Below, piece after piece: positions 1-9,416 of a stretch of DNA of 64,000 nucleotides. The DNA is from an uncultured Saprospiraceae bacterium (GTDB taxonomy: Bacteria; Bacteroidota; Bacteroidia; Chitinophagales; Saprospiraceae). Position 1 is the stretch's first letter, and every line of letters begins with the position of its first letter. The position numbers and the translations under genes are program-made. The stretch covers positions 1-64,000 of the forward strand of contig CALJOK010000011.1 in NCBI GenBank assembly GCA_937981555.1, given 5' to 3'. Under the pieces are notes generated by a model. The model was given only the letters and a program-made list of their open reading frames with translations, did not search any database and was not told the origin of the DNA.

Positions 1-2390
1 GATGTCGTTCCAGTTGAACAATCTACTGACGTCCCTTGACATGGAAGACAAATACTGCCATCGCAATCTAAGATCGTTTGTTCATCATCAACGGTATTTG
101 GATCTCCATCATCACAACTAACTATCGAAGTCGTGCCTGTGGAACAATCGATTGTCGTTCCTTGGCAGGGTACACAGATAGTTCCATTTGCATCAAGAAT
201 AGTTTGTTCGTCATTTATCGTACAGGCATCGCCATCATCGCAACTAACTACTGAAGTTGTTCCATTTGTACAATCTACAGGAGTACCTTGACATGGAAGA
301 CAAATATTGCCATCACAATCTAAAATTGTCTCTATATCATTTATGGTATTTGGATCTCCATCATCACAAATTTGAACCGATGTCGGGCCTGTTGTACAAT
401 CAATTGTTGTTCCCTGACAGGGTACACATATAACACCAGTTCCATTAAGAATAGTTTGTTCATCATTGATTGTACATGTATTCCCATCATCGCAAGAAAC
501 TACTGTTGTTGTTCCATTTGAACAGTCAACCTGAGTTCCTTGGCAAGGAGTGCAAATACTCCCGTCACAATCTAAGATAGTCTCTATGTCATTTATGGTA
601 CTTGGATCACCGTCATCACATAACTGAACTGAAGTAGAACCTGTGATACAATCAACGGCTGTTCCTAAACACGGTATACATATACTCCCATCGGAAATCA
701 AAATGATTTCCATATCATTTATAGTACAAGGATTACCATCATCGCAAGATATTGAAACTTGGCAAGAAGGATCTGTATTACATGGTGCAGGTACACCAGC
801 ACATGGAACGCAAACGGTTCCATTCGCATTTAATATTGTTTCTACATCATTTATTGTACAAGGATCTCCATCATTACATGGTATATCAGTCGTTGGGCCT
901 GTACTACAATTTACTAAAGTTCCAGAACATGGAACACAAACACTCCCATCACAATTCAATACCGTTTCCATATCATTAATGGTATTTGGATCTCCATCAT
1001 CACATGTTTGAGTTGTTGTTGCCCCATTGGAACAATCAATTATTATTCCTCCACATGGGGTACATACACTTCCATTTGCTGCTAAGGTTTCCATATCATT
1101 AGAAGTACATGGATCTCCATCATCACAAGGCATCGTAGTTTGGCAACCTACATTAGAACAATCAACCAAAATACCTGCACACGGTAAACATACACTCCCA
1201 TTTGCTGCTAGTGTCTCGACATCATTATCTGTACATGGATCTCCATCATCACAAGGCATCGTAGTTTGGCAACCTACATTAGAACAATCAGCTAAAACAC
1301 CTGCACATGGTAAACATACACTCCCATCTGCTGCTAGTGTCTCAACATCATTATCTGTACATGGATCTCCATCATCACAAGGCACCATAGTTTGGCAACC
1401 TACATTAGAACAATCATCCAATATGCCTGCACATGGTAGACATACACTCCCATCTGCTGCTAGTGTCTCAACATCATTATCTGTACATGGGTCTCCATCA
1501 TCACAAGGCATTGTAGTTTGGCAACCTACATTAGAACAATCATCCAAAACACCTGCACACGGTAAACATATACTCCCATCTGCTGCTAGTGTCTCAACAT
1601 CATTATCTGTACATGGATCTCCATCATCACAAGGCATTGTAGTTTGGCAACCTACATTAGAACAATCAGCTAAAACACCTACACATGGAATACAAACAAT
1701 AGTATTATCACAATCATCTACTGTTACCATATCACCAATTGTGCAAGGATCTCCATCATCACAAGGTAGAATAGTTGTGTTAACACAACTTGCAGGTGCA
1801 ATCTGATCATAAGTATAATCCAAACATATTTCATAAGAGATAGAAACTGTCCCATCCGTAATAGCCGACCCATTAGATGGACATGAAGCAGAAAAATCAG
1901 TAGCTGGAATTAAATCAACTCCAATAATATCAGTTGCACTTATTGCATTACAATTGGATATGGTTAACGAATACATCCCAGTAGTAGTCGCGCCACCACC
2001 AAAAGTATTACACCCAGGAGTCAATACATCTTGAATAATTGGGCATACAGCTGTATTTGTCAAAGGACAACCCAATAGAACATTTCCAAAAATAGGTACA
2101 CCAGTACATCCACCTGAGGTGGTAATATTTGTCAAATCTATATTTATCACTAATGAAGTAATCCCTGGATTACTCATTCCACATGGTAATGGTGGTGGAG
2201 CAAAATTATGCAAGTATCCTTCATTAACGATTGGCAAATTAGCATGAGACCAATCATTTCTATCTGGTCCAATTAAGGAAGTTGTAACAGTTTGACATTC
2301 TGTAGTTGTATACTGTCCAACACTATATTGGGAAAGAAAAATTAGAAAAATGAAAAATATAGATCTTAATAACAAATGAAAATGTGTCAT
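1..2390 (-). CDS. Giant secreted Cys/Asp-rich repeat protein, C-terminal part outside window
   Basis: The reading frame opens at an ATG followed by a hydrophobic secretion signal (about residues 1-27, ending near SVGQ) and stays open to the window edge, so at least 796 residues are present and the C-terminus is missing. After a roughly 180-residue unique N-terminal domain that resembles proprotein-convertase-like or secreted adhesin modules only vaguely, the protein becomes a tandem array of about 42-residue units with the core CDDGDPCT-x-ND-x-ET and a conserved CxPCxG-x-DCS tail. Such Asp-rich, Cys-paired units probably bind calcium and form a rigid stalk; that is inference. Similar repeats occur in large surface proteins of Saprospiria, which usually end in a T9SS sorting domain, not visible here. 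No enzyme domain is seen. Confidence 0.85.
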   Translation of the reverse strand, partial: MTHFHLLLRSIFFIFLIFLSQYSVGQYTTTECQTVTTSLIGPDRNDWSHANLPIVNEGYLHNFAPPPLPCGMSNPGITSLVINIDLTNITTSGGCTGVPIFGNVLLGCPLTNTAVCPIIQDVLTPGCNTFGGGATTTGMYSLTISNCNAISATDIIGVDLIPATDFSASCPSNGSAITDGTVSISYEICLDYTYDQIAPASCVNTTILPCDDGDPCTIGDMVTVDDCDNTIVCIPCVGVLADCSNVGCQTTMPCDDGDPCTDNDVETLAADGSICLPCAGVLDDCSNVGCQTTMPCDDGDPCTDNDVETLAADGSVCLPCAGILDDCSNVGCQTMVPCDDGDPCTDNDVETLAADGSVCLPCAGVLADCSNVGCQTTMPCDDGDPCTDNDVETLAANGSVCLPCAGILVDCSNVGCQTTMPCDDGDPCTSNDMETLAANGSVCTPCGGIIIDCSNGATTTQTCDDGDPNTINDMETVLNCDGSVCVPCSGTLVNCSTGPTTDIPCNDGDPCTINDVETILNANGTVCVPCAGVPAPCNTDPSCQVSISCDDGNPCTINDMEIILISDGSICIPCLGTAVDCITGSTSVQLCDDGDPSTINDIETILDCDGSICTPCQGTQVDCSNGTTTVVSCDDGNTCTINDEQTILNGTGVICVPCQGTTIDCTTGPTSVQICDDGDPNTINDIETILDCDGNICLPCQGTPVDCTNGTTSVVSCDDGDACTINDEQTILDANGTICVPCQGTTIDCSTGTTSIVSCDDGDPNTVDDEQTILDCDGSICLPCQGTSVDCSTGTT
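90..1770 (-). repeat. Tandem array of fourteen ~126-bp coding repeats
   Basis: Fourteen copies of the segment encoding the CDDGDPCT core recur, with landmark positions near 93, 219, 345, 471, 597, 723, 855, 981, 1104, 1230, 1356, 1482, 1608 and 1740. Spacing is 126 bp in most cases, with single steps of 123 and 132 bp, always a multiple of three. The five units between about 1104 and 1730 are almost identical at the DNA level, whereas those nearer the window start alternate between two subtypes, a sign of recent local expansion. The array may continue beyond the window. Confidence 0.95.
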
Positions 2391-2709
2391 TTTGTATTCT
2401 GTTTTTTGAAAATTCATCTCCTATAAGAAATCTCCCTAAATTCCTTTGGGGAGATTAAAGACATATTTTAATTAGAGCTATTGTAAATATGTACGTGTAG
2501 TTATTATTCGGAAGTATTGAATTTATAGTTTTGATTTTATCAAAATCATGTTCGGTTTTTACTGTAAATCAGACTAGTTTGAAAAAGACTTTTCCCAATT
2601 GCTTTTTTGAAAAAAACAAAAGGAAAAAGTCTTTTTATTTTTATAAATTCTAAGAAACTAGAATTGAATATTCATTCATTGTGACTTAAAACTTAGAACA
2701 TCATATCTG
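2391..2709. other. 319-bp intergenic region between two giant surface-protein genes
   Basis: This stretch holds the leader and promoter of the leftward repeat-protein gene and the 3' end signal of the next leftward gene. A small hairpin with arms AATCTCCC and GGGAGATT (2429-2456) lies 40-65 bp ahead of the start codon. No convincing TAnnTTTG box and no additional reading frame were seen. Confidence 0.5.
2582..2638 (-). terminator. Probable terminator of the 1655-aa protein gene
   Basis: Arms AAAAAGACTTTTCC and GGAAAAAGTCTTTTT pair with one bulged base around a 26-nt loop. Read on the minus strand, downstream of the giant protein gene, the hairpin ends in a run of Ts. The arms are A/T-rich and the loop is long, so the call is moderate. 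Confidence 0.5.
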
Positions 2710-5700
2710 TTATTTATTTACTATGAATTTCTTAGTAATTAAATCATGTCCTTCCACTTTAATGGATAACCAATACATACCAGATTCAAATTTAGTTACA
2801 TCAAATCTCAATGTACCTTGATCAATAGGCTGATAAGATTGTTCTCCCATTTTTGCACCTCGAGTATCAAATATTTCTATTACAGCTGGAAGTCCAACAA
2901 ATTCATTAACAGTTAAATTAATGATATCATTAATTGGATTTGGATAAAGTGTAATAGATTCAATTTCATTTTGAGATACTCCTCCAACAAAGTCAGGGTC
3001 AGTATATCCTGGTTGGCCTGGTGAACATGGAGCTGGTACATGACAAAGATTAAATCTTGAATTAAGCCCCCAGAATAGGTTTGTCAATTCTGCCATGTTA
3101 TCTAGATAATCTCCACAAGTAGAATTACATTGACAAGCCAAGAAATCATTTGCATATTTTAACAAATCATTTACTGTTGGCTCATTTGGTAAGTCATTCA
3201 AAATATGGCCTGGAATATTCATACATGTAGCACTTAATGCAAACCCTCCTAAATCCAAAGGACCATTTGAGTTTATCATTTCATTGTATCGAATATTCAA
3301 TGTAGTAGCAACAACTTGATTAACTAATGAATTAAACATTCCATCACAAGTTGAACCTGAAGGTAAAGAAACAGATCCTCCATAGGTATTCATCATAGAT
3401 TGTATACATTGAGCATCATCTACAATAATTCCGCAATCTCCAAATCCAACTTCGATTGGATTATTTCCGTTATCCAATAGTGTATTGATAATGTCTTCTG
3501 AAGAAACTCCAAACAATTCACCATCCGGATTTCCATAAAATTTCTGAGTTAGAGTACAGAAGTCTTGACTACAATTTCCACTAAAAATAATGGAACAATT
3601 GCCAGCAACATTTCCACATTTATCAGTTACTTCTACAGTATATACTCTTTCAAAATATCCTAATTCATCACATATTGGACTTCCTGTATCATCGATGACA
3701 TTTACAAAAACATCGCCGCAGTTCTCAGAATATCCACTCGCTACCATTGCTAAATAATCATCTAATTCATCTGCTTCTGGTACATCTGAAATCAAAGCCA
3801 TTGTTGCTTCAACTGGTACACAATCGCCAGCTGGTGCCCAAACATCTGGTGTAACTGAAACTTTTAAAATAATTTCTTCCAGTTCATTCCCACAATTATC
3901 GGTACCGCTATACGTCATTACAATATAACCTCCATCACAACTATTCCAGTATTCAATTACTTCCGGCTCAATCTCTCCTGAATTTTCGCAAAAACCATCA
4001 GATCCATTTCCGAACGTTGCATTAGGTGCAACATATCCATATGCTTCCCAACAATAAATCGAATTGGGCACATCATCTGGAGCAGCTATAACTGCAGCTG
4101 CAGCTGGTAAAACTGAGATTACAACTGGTGCTGAAGAAATTGCATTTCCGCAATCATCATGACCATCATAATTAATAGTAATAAATCCACCAGAACAAGC
4201 ATCAACATTGTATGTAATAGTTGGCTCTATCAATCCTGAAATTTCACAAACTCCTGTTGCTCCATTTGAATATCCAGCAGTAATTCCAGTTAAGGCTTCT
4301 GCCTCACTACAAGTTAATTCAGATGGATAATTTGGAACAGCAATTGTTGGTACAGGTGCTGGATCAATATCAATGTATCCAACCATTGCAGTAATATTTC
4401 GACCACATTCATCAGTTCCATAATAGATAATCTCTAATTTCCCGCCACATCCATCATAAAAATGATTCATCTCAATAAGAGCTGGTTCAGTAATACTACA
4501 AGCTCCAGTCAATCCATTGTCTGCAATTGTTGAAGGAGGAGTAAAAGTTTGAGCATCGTCACAAGAAAGGTTACTTGGTAATGTTGGAAGTGTAATTGTT
4601 GGAATCGGAGCAGCTTGTACTTCAATCGTAAAGCTTCCACCTTCGATCGTACGTCCACAAATATCAATTACATCTGCATATTCAACAATAATTACTCCCC
4701 CACATCTATTCCAGAAATTAGAAATTTGAGCTGGCATAATTCCAGAAATATTATAAATCCCTGTCTCACCATTATCATAAGTTCCATCTGCAGCAGAAAA
4801 AGTTTCAGCAACTACACATGAAATAAAAGATGGTAAAATAGGAAGTGTAACTGTAGCTTCAGCCGGAATATAATCACTTCCACTACAATCTTCATCAATA
4901 CCATTACATGGAAGATCTATTTCTCCTGGATTTATTCCAGCATTTGTATCATCACAATCTGTATTGTCTAAAACATAATTGGCAGGAGGATCACAAGTAA
5001 GAATACTTGAATTGGGATCTCCATATCCATCCATATCTGTATCAGCAAACCATTCTGTTGCTTCCTTCCAGAAAAAATAATTATCAAAATAAACTGTACC
5101 GTTTCCAACAACTTTAAATTGGAATACATCTGAAAGATTAACTGGAGGTGTAAAAGCACTTAACGGTATATCTACACTATTCCATTCGTTAGGTACAATA
5201 GTAAGTGGAAATGCAATTTCATTTCCAGGACTAATTAAATAAAAGTCAATAAATGATGCATCAGCTGTCCAAAAATCAACATGAATAAAATCATGATCAG
5301 AAACATTCTGGTTACTTCCAAATTGTGTTCCTTGATAATTCAGATTAAAGTATTGTAAAGTATTATTTCCATTGATATCTTGTACTGAAGTATTAGTTTG
5401 TTGTCCCCAAAAAGGATTTAGATTCGTACCTACTACATTAGTATAACTATCACTAAAAATTGAGATCACACAATTATCCATCTCATCTTGAGTTGGAGTT
5501 GGTGCACCAACTGTAGGTTTTGGACAAGTAGCACTACATCTGTTCCAACCAAAAGTTACTGTCTGAGGCATATTTTCTACCACCGTAATAACACGATTGA
5601 TATTAACACCATCCACAGCAGTACAACCAGCAGTTACTGAGGTAAAATTCTCAGGACCTTGAAGTTGATCAAAAAACTTATAAGTTTGATCTCCTACTTG

Positions 5701-7677
5701 CATATTAACTGTAGTACAATAAATGCCATCTCCATCTGGATCAGACACCGGATTTGCTCCAGCATTCCAACCATTAAATCCACCAAAAACACTTGGAGCT
5801 TGTACTCCTGGAAGGCAGCTCATATCTACACATAGTTCGATATCTACTGTAGGAATTGGAACACATTCTTCTTCACAGGTTTCCCAAGCAAAAAGTACGG
5901 ATTGAGGAGTATTCTCTTCAACAGTAATTGTTCGCATTGTTCCGGCTGCATTCGTACAAGAACCTGCAGCAGAAAGATTCTCTGGTCCTTCTTCTTGAGT
6001 AAAAAATCTATACTCATAATCTCCTGGCTCTAAACTAACTGTTGCGCAATAAATACCATCTCCATCAGGATCTGTAACAATATCACAATTTGCGCAACCA
6101 CCATTAATACTACCAAAAACACTTGGTGCTGTTGCTGAAGCTTGACAAGAAAGATCAACACAGAATTCCACGTTCACAGCAGTTGATACTGCCGCTCCAT
6201 AGAAATAAAAATTATCAAAATAAACTGTTCCATTTCCAACTACTTTAAATTGGAATACATTGGAAAGGTTTACTGGAGGAGTAAAAGCACTCAATGGAAT
6301 TTCTACACTATTCCATTGGTTAGGTACAACTGTAAATGAATAAGCAATTTCATTTCCTGGGCTAATTAAATAAAAATCTATAAATGAAGCATCTGCTGTC
6401 CAAAAATCAACATGCAAAAATTCATTTCCAGAAACATCTTGATTACTTCCAAATTCAGTTCCTTGATAATTAAGGTTAGCATATTTTAAGGTATTGTTCC
6501 CCATAATATTTTCAACTGTAGTAGTAGTCTGTTGTCCCCAAAATGGATTCAAATTAGTTCCAGCTACATTCGTATAACTATCACTAAAAATTGAAATTAC
6601 ATTATCCAATGTTTCATCATGGATAGGTGTTGGAGCAGCAGTCATAGGACCACTAACTGGAGCTACAGTCCCATGGAAATATAAATTATCAAAATAAACT
6701 GTTCCAGATCCAACTACTTTAAATTGAAAAACATCTGAAAGATTTACCGTTGGTGTAAAAGCGCTCAAAGGTATATCAATACTATTCCATTGATTAGGTA
6801 CAACAGTAAGTGGATATGGTATTTCTAAACCTGGACTAATCAAATAAAAATCTACAAATGAAGCATTCGATGTCCAAAAATCAACATGCAAAAACTCATT
6901 ATCTGAAACATCTTGATTACTGCCAAATGCAGTTCCTTGATAATTCAAATTTAAATATCTTAAGGTAGGATTTCCTGCAACCATTTCAATTGTTGCATCA
7001 GTAGATTGTCCCCAGTTAGGATCGAAATCCGTTCCCGCTACATCTGTATATGCATCACTAAATATGGAAAGAACATTATCTGTCACCTCATTATGAGTTG
7101 GAGTTGGTGCTGCTACCGTTGGTTCCGGAGCTGCAGTTATATTCCCTTCTGGAATTTGAATATTATCTAAATAAACAATATTTTCTTGCGCTCTTGCAAA
7201 ATCAAAATCAGGAATTATAACTATTCGAGTATAGCTATTTCCTATTTGGCCAGAAAAATCATAAGTAAGCTCTTCCCATTGATTAATTACAGTATTTGCA
7301 ATTAGAAGTTCAATAGCACCATTCGGTCCTTCAAACTTCATACCAACATTACTTATAGTTGGTTTGTTTACCATAATCTTTACGGTAGAATTAGAGGCAT
7401 CAAATTGGAAACCATCTAAATCATCTGTATAAGTTAGAGCCCAAGGATTACCAGTAAGTCGAGCAGTAAATTTCGCCACATTTGCAGAAGTATTAATTCC
7501 GCCTGCGACTGGGTTAGCAATAAATTCTAGTGGAGGATTATCATCATTGGAATCCATAATCCAATTCCATCCAGCACCTGATCCGGCTGGTTCAAAATCA
7601 ACATTTGTATATTGAGCATACGAAATGTTGGTCATGGCTAAAAAACATAATAGGGTTAGTAATACGATTTTTTTCAT
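2710..7677 (-). CDS. 1655-aa multidomain T9SS-secreted surface protein without catalytic domain
   Basis: A Sec signal (MKKIVLLTLLCFLAMTNISYA, cleaved before QY) is followed by a carbohydrate-binding-like beta-sandwich (about 22-180) and three near-identical copies of a roughly 145-residue module (about 190-340, 350-495 and 725-875) with the signature VDFWTxxASFxDFYLISPG and FQFKVVGxGTVYFDN, as in carbohydrate-binding modules attached to GH16 enzymes. Two E-set/starch-binding-like modules (about 500-720, each with DPDGDGIYC) sit between copies two and three. A MopE-type metal-binding segment with DCDDTN and CNGIDEDCSG lies near 905-935, then four or five HYR-like beta domains (about 940-1360), a unique region, and a T9SS type A sorting domain (about 1575-1655, starting LYPNP). 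No hydrolase motif is visible, so an adhesin, glycan-capture or matrix role is inferred. Confidence 0.85.
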   Translation of the reverse strand: MKKIVLLTLLCFLAMTNISYAQYTNVDFEPAGSGAGWNWIMDSNDDNPPLEFIANPVAGGINTSANVAKFTARLTGNPWALTYTDDLDGFQFDASNSTVKIMVNKPTISNVGMKFEGPNGAIELLIANTVINQWEELTYDFSGQIGNSYTRIVIIPDFDFARAQENIVYLDNIQIPEGNITAAPEPTVAAPTPTHNEVTDNVLSIFSDAYTDVAGTDFDPNWGQSTDATIEMVAGNPTLRYLNLNYQGTAFGSNQDVSDNEFLHVDFWTSNASFVDFYLISPGLEIPYPLTVVPNQWNSIDIPLSAFTPTVNLSDVFQFKVVGSGTVYFDNLYFHGTVAPVSGPMTAAPTPIHDETLDNVISIFSDSYTNVAGTNLNPFWGQQTTTTVENIMGNNTLKYANLNYQGTEFGSNQDVSGNEFLHVDFWTADASFIDFYLISPGNEIAYSFTVVPNQWNSVEIPLSAFTPPVNLSNVFQFKVVGNGTVYFDNFYFYGAAVSTAVNVEFCVDLSCQASATAPSVFGSINGGCANCDIVTDPDGDGIYCATVSLEPGDYEYRFFTQEEGPENLSAAGSCTNAAGTMRTITVEENTPQSVLFAWETCEEECVPIPTVDIELCVDMSCLPGVQAPSVFGGFNGWNAGANPVSDPDGDGIYCTTVNMQVGDQTYKFFDQLQGPENFTSVTAGCTAVDGVNINRVITVVENMPQTVTFGWNRCSATCPKPTVGAPTPTQDEMDNCVISIFSDSYTNVVGTNLNPFWGQQTNTSVQDINGNNTLQYFNLNYQGTQFGSNQNVSDHDFIHVDFWTADASFIDFYLISPGNEIAFPLTIVPNEWNSVDIPLSAFTPPVNLSDVFQFKVVGNGTVYFDNYFFWKEATEWFADTDMDGYGDPNSSILTCDPPANYVLDNTDCDDTNAGINPGEIDLPCNGIDEDCSGSDYIPAEATVTLPILPSFISCVVAETFSAADGTYDNGETGIYNISGIMPAQISNFWNRCGGVIIVEYADVIDICGRTIEGGSFTIEVQAAPIPTITLPTLPSNLSCDDAQTFTPPSTIADNGLTGACSITEPALIEMNHFYDGCGGKLEIIYYGTDECGRNITAMVGYIDIDPAPVPTIAVPNYPSELTCSEAEALTGITAGYSNGATGVCEISGLIEPTITYNVDACSGGFITINYDGHDDCGNAISSAPVVISVLPAAAAVIAAPDDVPNSIYCWEAYGYVAPNATFGNGSDGFCENSGEIEPEVIEYWNSCDGGYIVMTYSGTDNCGNELEEIILKVSVTPDVWAPAGDCVPVEATMALISDVPEADELDDYLAMVASGYSENCGDVFVNVIDDTGSPICDELGYFERVYTVEVTDKCGNVAGNCSIIFSGNCSQDFCTLTQKFYGNPDGELFGVSSEDIINTLLDNGNNPIEVGFGDCGIIVDDAQCIQSMMNTYGGSVSLPSGSTCDGMFNSLVNQVVATTLNIRYNEMINSNGPLDLGGFALSATCMNIPGHILNDLPNEPTVNDLLKYANDFLACQCNSTCGDYLDNMAELTNLFWGLNSRFNLCHVPAPCSPGQPGYTDPDFVGGVSQNEIESITLYPNPINDIINLTVNEFVGLPAVIEIFDTRGAKMGEQSYQPIDQGTLRFDVTKFESGMYWLSIKVEGHDLITKKFIVNK
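5050..7110 (-). repeat. Three near-identical copies of a ~430-bp coding module
   Basis: The segments at about 5050-5475, 6190-6615 and 6650-7085 encode the same carbohydrate-binding-like module and remain highly similar at the nucleotide level. The third-from-N-terminus copy is separated from the other two by two E-set modules, so the block duplicated and then moved or was interrupted within the gene. Confidence 0.85.
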
Positions 7678-7857
7678 GTTAAATAAGTTTTGTTTCTCTT
7701 AAAGTTTTGATTGAAAATGCACTCATAATTGAAAAATAGAACACACAGACAGTCTTTGGGGAGTACACATCATTACATTGTGTAATAATTACCTAAATTT
7801 ACTAAACAGAAACAAAAGCAAAGAACCATAAAACTACACAAACCACATAAACAAAAG

Positions 7858-7879
7858 GATGCACGGATATCCGTGCATC
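7858..7879 (-). terminator. Perfect 22-bp palindrome, probable terminator of the LuxR-type regulator gene
   Basis: The arms GATGCACGGAT and ATCCGTGCATC are exactly complementary with no loop bases between them. The site lies 22 bp past the stop of the leftward regulator gene, and on that strand it is followed by CCTTTTGTTTATG, a modest T-rich tail. It could alternatively act as a REP-like hairpin. Confidence 0.6.
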
Positions 7880-7900
7880 AAATTCTCACTATTTTACTAC

Positions 7901-8614
7901 TCATTTTTCAAAAGATAACCTTGTAGCCTTCATGATTAGGGTGATTTTTTTATTACTCGAAGTTTTAATATCAAAAGCCTGATACATCCTTCGAAGAGAA
8001 GAACTGACGCCTTCTATACTTAAAGATACTTCCTCTGCTATCTCTTTATTACTAATAGATGGGTTATTGAAGAGGAGATTTAAAATATTCCAAGAGGATT
8101 CTCCTATTTTTGAATTAATTGCTTTTTCAATTAATTTCCGATTTAAGCTGAATGACTTTCTATCAGAAATAGGAACAGTTAAAGATGGAGCAGATAATTT
8201 CTTTTTTAAAGATTTGATTTGATTAAGTAGTTTTTCTCGCTCTATTAGATGTTGTTCTTTTCTCTTTTTAATCGCAATAATAAAAGCAAAAATAGTAGTT
8301 GACAGGATTCCTAAAAAAAGTAAACTCAATTCTTTACTTCTACATTGAGAAGCTTGAATTTCTTTTTTAAAATTCAACATTTCATTTTTCATTTTTTCAC
8401 TCTTAGCTAAATCTAATCCAATTTTAGCTAACTGAATTGCGCTATCAGGATTTGAATAAAGAAAATCATTGGTGGCAAATTGACGGAGAGCTTCCAATCG
8501 CTTGGTAGCATCCTTCGACTCATCCAACAGAAGAATAAATAAGGAATCTTTATTTATTTGAGCAGAAGAAAAGATATAAAAAACTGTCAGAAGCAGGGTA
8601 AGTAAAAATTTCAT
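7901..8614 (-). CDS. Membrane-anchored LuxR-type helix-turn-helix regulator
   Basis: The 237-residue protein begins with a signal peptide (about 1-19, ending SSAQ), has a short helical, TPR-like periplasmic part (about 20-85), one membrane helix (about 96-117, LLFLGILSTTIFAFIIA), a basic coiled coil (about 118-150) and a C-terminal winged/LuxR-type DNA-binding domain (about 170-237; NKEIAEEVSLSIEGVSSSLRRM). This is the layout of Bacteroidota TPR-transmembrane-LuxR one-component regulators, but the sensor part is unusually short. It is transcribed toward the giant surface-protein gene, making that gene a candidate target. The ligand is unknown. Confidence 0.75.
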   Translation of the reverse strand: MKFLLTLLLTVFYIFSSAQINKDSLFILLLDESKDATKRLEALRQFATNDFLYSNPDSAIQLAKIGLDLAKSEKMKNEMLNFKKEIQASQCRSKELSLLFLGILSTTIFAFIIAIKKRKEQHLIEREKLLNQIKSLKKKLSAPSLTVPISDRKSFSLNRKLIEKAINSKIGESSWNILNLLFNNPSISNKEIAEEVSLSIEGVSSSLRRMYQAFDIKTSSNKKITLIMKATRLSFEK

Positions 8615-8830
8615 TTAAGATCTAACCAATTTTATGCATGGATTTATTAATTCTGATAAACTAAAGATAAATCATTTTTTGGTAGTCTTAATTATAAAAA
8701 ATAAGAAATGAGTCTTTGAGTAGGTTTGTGTTAGAAAAAAGATGACTTAAGGAATTTCTTAATACCTATTTCTATACTTAATAGGAATAAGCATTAGTTC
8801 TTTTTCAAAAAGGGTAAATTAAACTTCAAT

Positions 8831-9370
8831 TCAAAATTCAACTTGATGCTCTTCATCGATAAGTAATCCCGTTGTCTCTTCTAAAAACTGATGAAGTGTT
8901 ACCATCTGATCATGTCCCAATTTTTGCCCAATAAACGCAACTAAGAAAAGGGTAAGAAAGCTTAAAATTAAAAAGGGAACCAACCAAAGAATCAAACCAG
9001 GCTTACCTAAAAAAATATTAGACAATCCGATTATTGCAATGACCACAGTTACAAAAGCTATCAAAAAATAGATAAACATAAACATCGTCCAAACGGATTC
9101 ACGTGGACCATATACTCCACTTATCAGACTTCCTTTTCCTGATTCCTCCAAAGTCAATGATAATTGAGGCGACCAATAATGTTGATCTACTTCATGAATA
9201 AGCAGTTTCCCATATCCCGAAATGTGAATCCACCCCTTGCACGTAGCACCTTCTTTTTCTAGACCATTTTGAATTTTCGCAACCAATTGCTCGAAGGAAA
9301 AAGATGTAGCTACGCGAAAGCGAGGACGAATTTTATACGCAGGTAAATGCTCTTCTACGTCTTGATTCAT
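8831..9370 (-). CDS. Uncharacterised membrane protein with a two-helix hairpin
   Basis: I do not recognise a named family. The 179-residue protein has a soluble N-terminal part (about 1-90), two adjacent membrane helices (about 92-115 and 124-149), and a short charged C-terminal tail ending in an Asp/Glu-rich segment. It starts 46 bp after the upstream universal stress gene on the same strand, so the two are probably cotranscribed and under the same CRP/FNR-type control. A role in the stress response is guilt by association only. Confidence 0.6.
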   Translation of the reverse strand: MNQDVEEHLPAYKIRPRFRVATSFSFEQLVAKIQNGLEKEGATCKGWIHISGYGKLLIHEVDQHYWSPQLSLTLEESGKGSLISGVYGPRESVWTMFMFIYFLIAFVTVVIAIIGLSNIFLGKPGLILWLVPFLILSFLTLFLVAFIGQKLGHDQMVTLHQFLEETTGLLIDEEHQVEF

Positions 9371-9416
9371 TTTATGTGAAATATTTTTTGCTTAAAAAGA
9401 TTACATTCCCAATCTC

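Noticed and set aside
90-1770. Regularly spaced repeats suggestive of a CRISPR array
   Set aside because: The unit is about 126 bp, in frame, and encodes a conserved Cys/Asp-rich peptide; there are no short repeats with unique spacers and no cas genes.
643-1806. Two long plus-strand reading frames across the repeat array
   Set aside because: They are antisense shadows of the repeat-protein gene; the minus-strand frame has a signal peptide, family-like repeats and no stops.
7772-7786. ATTACA-TTG-TGTAAT palindrome ahead of the 1655-aa protein gene as an operator
   Set aside because: Arms are only 6 bp, A/T-rich and without a recognisable promoter nearby, so chance occurrence is likely.
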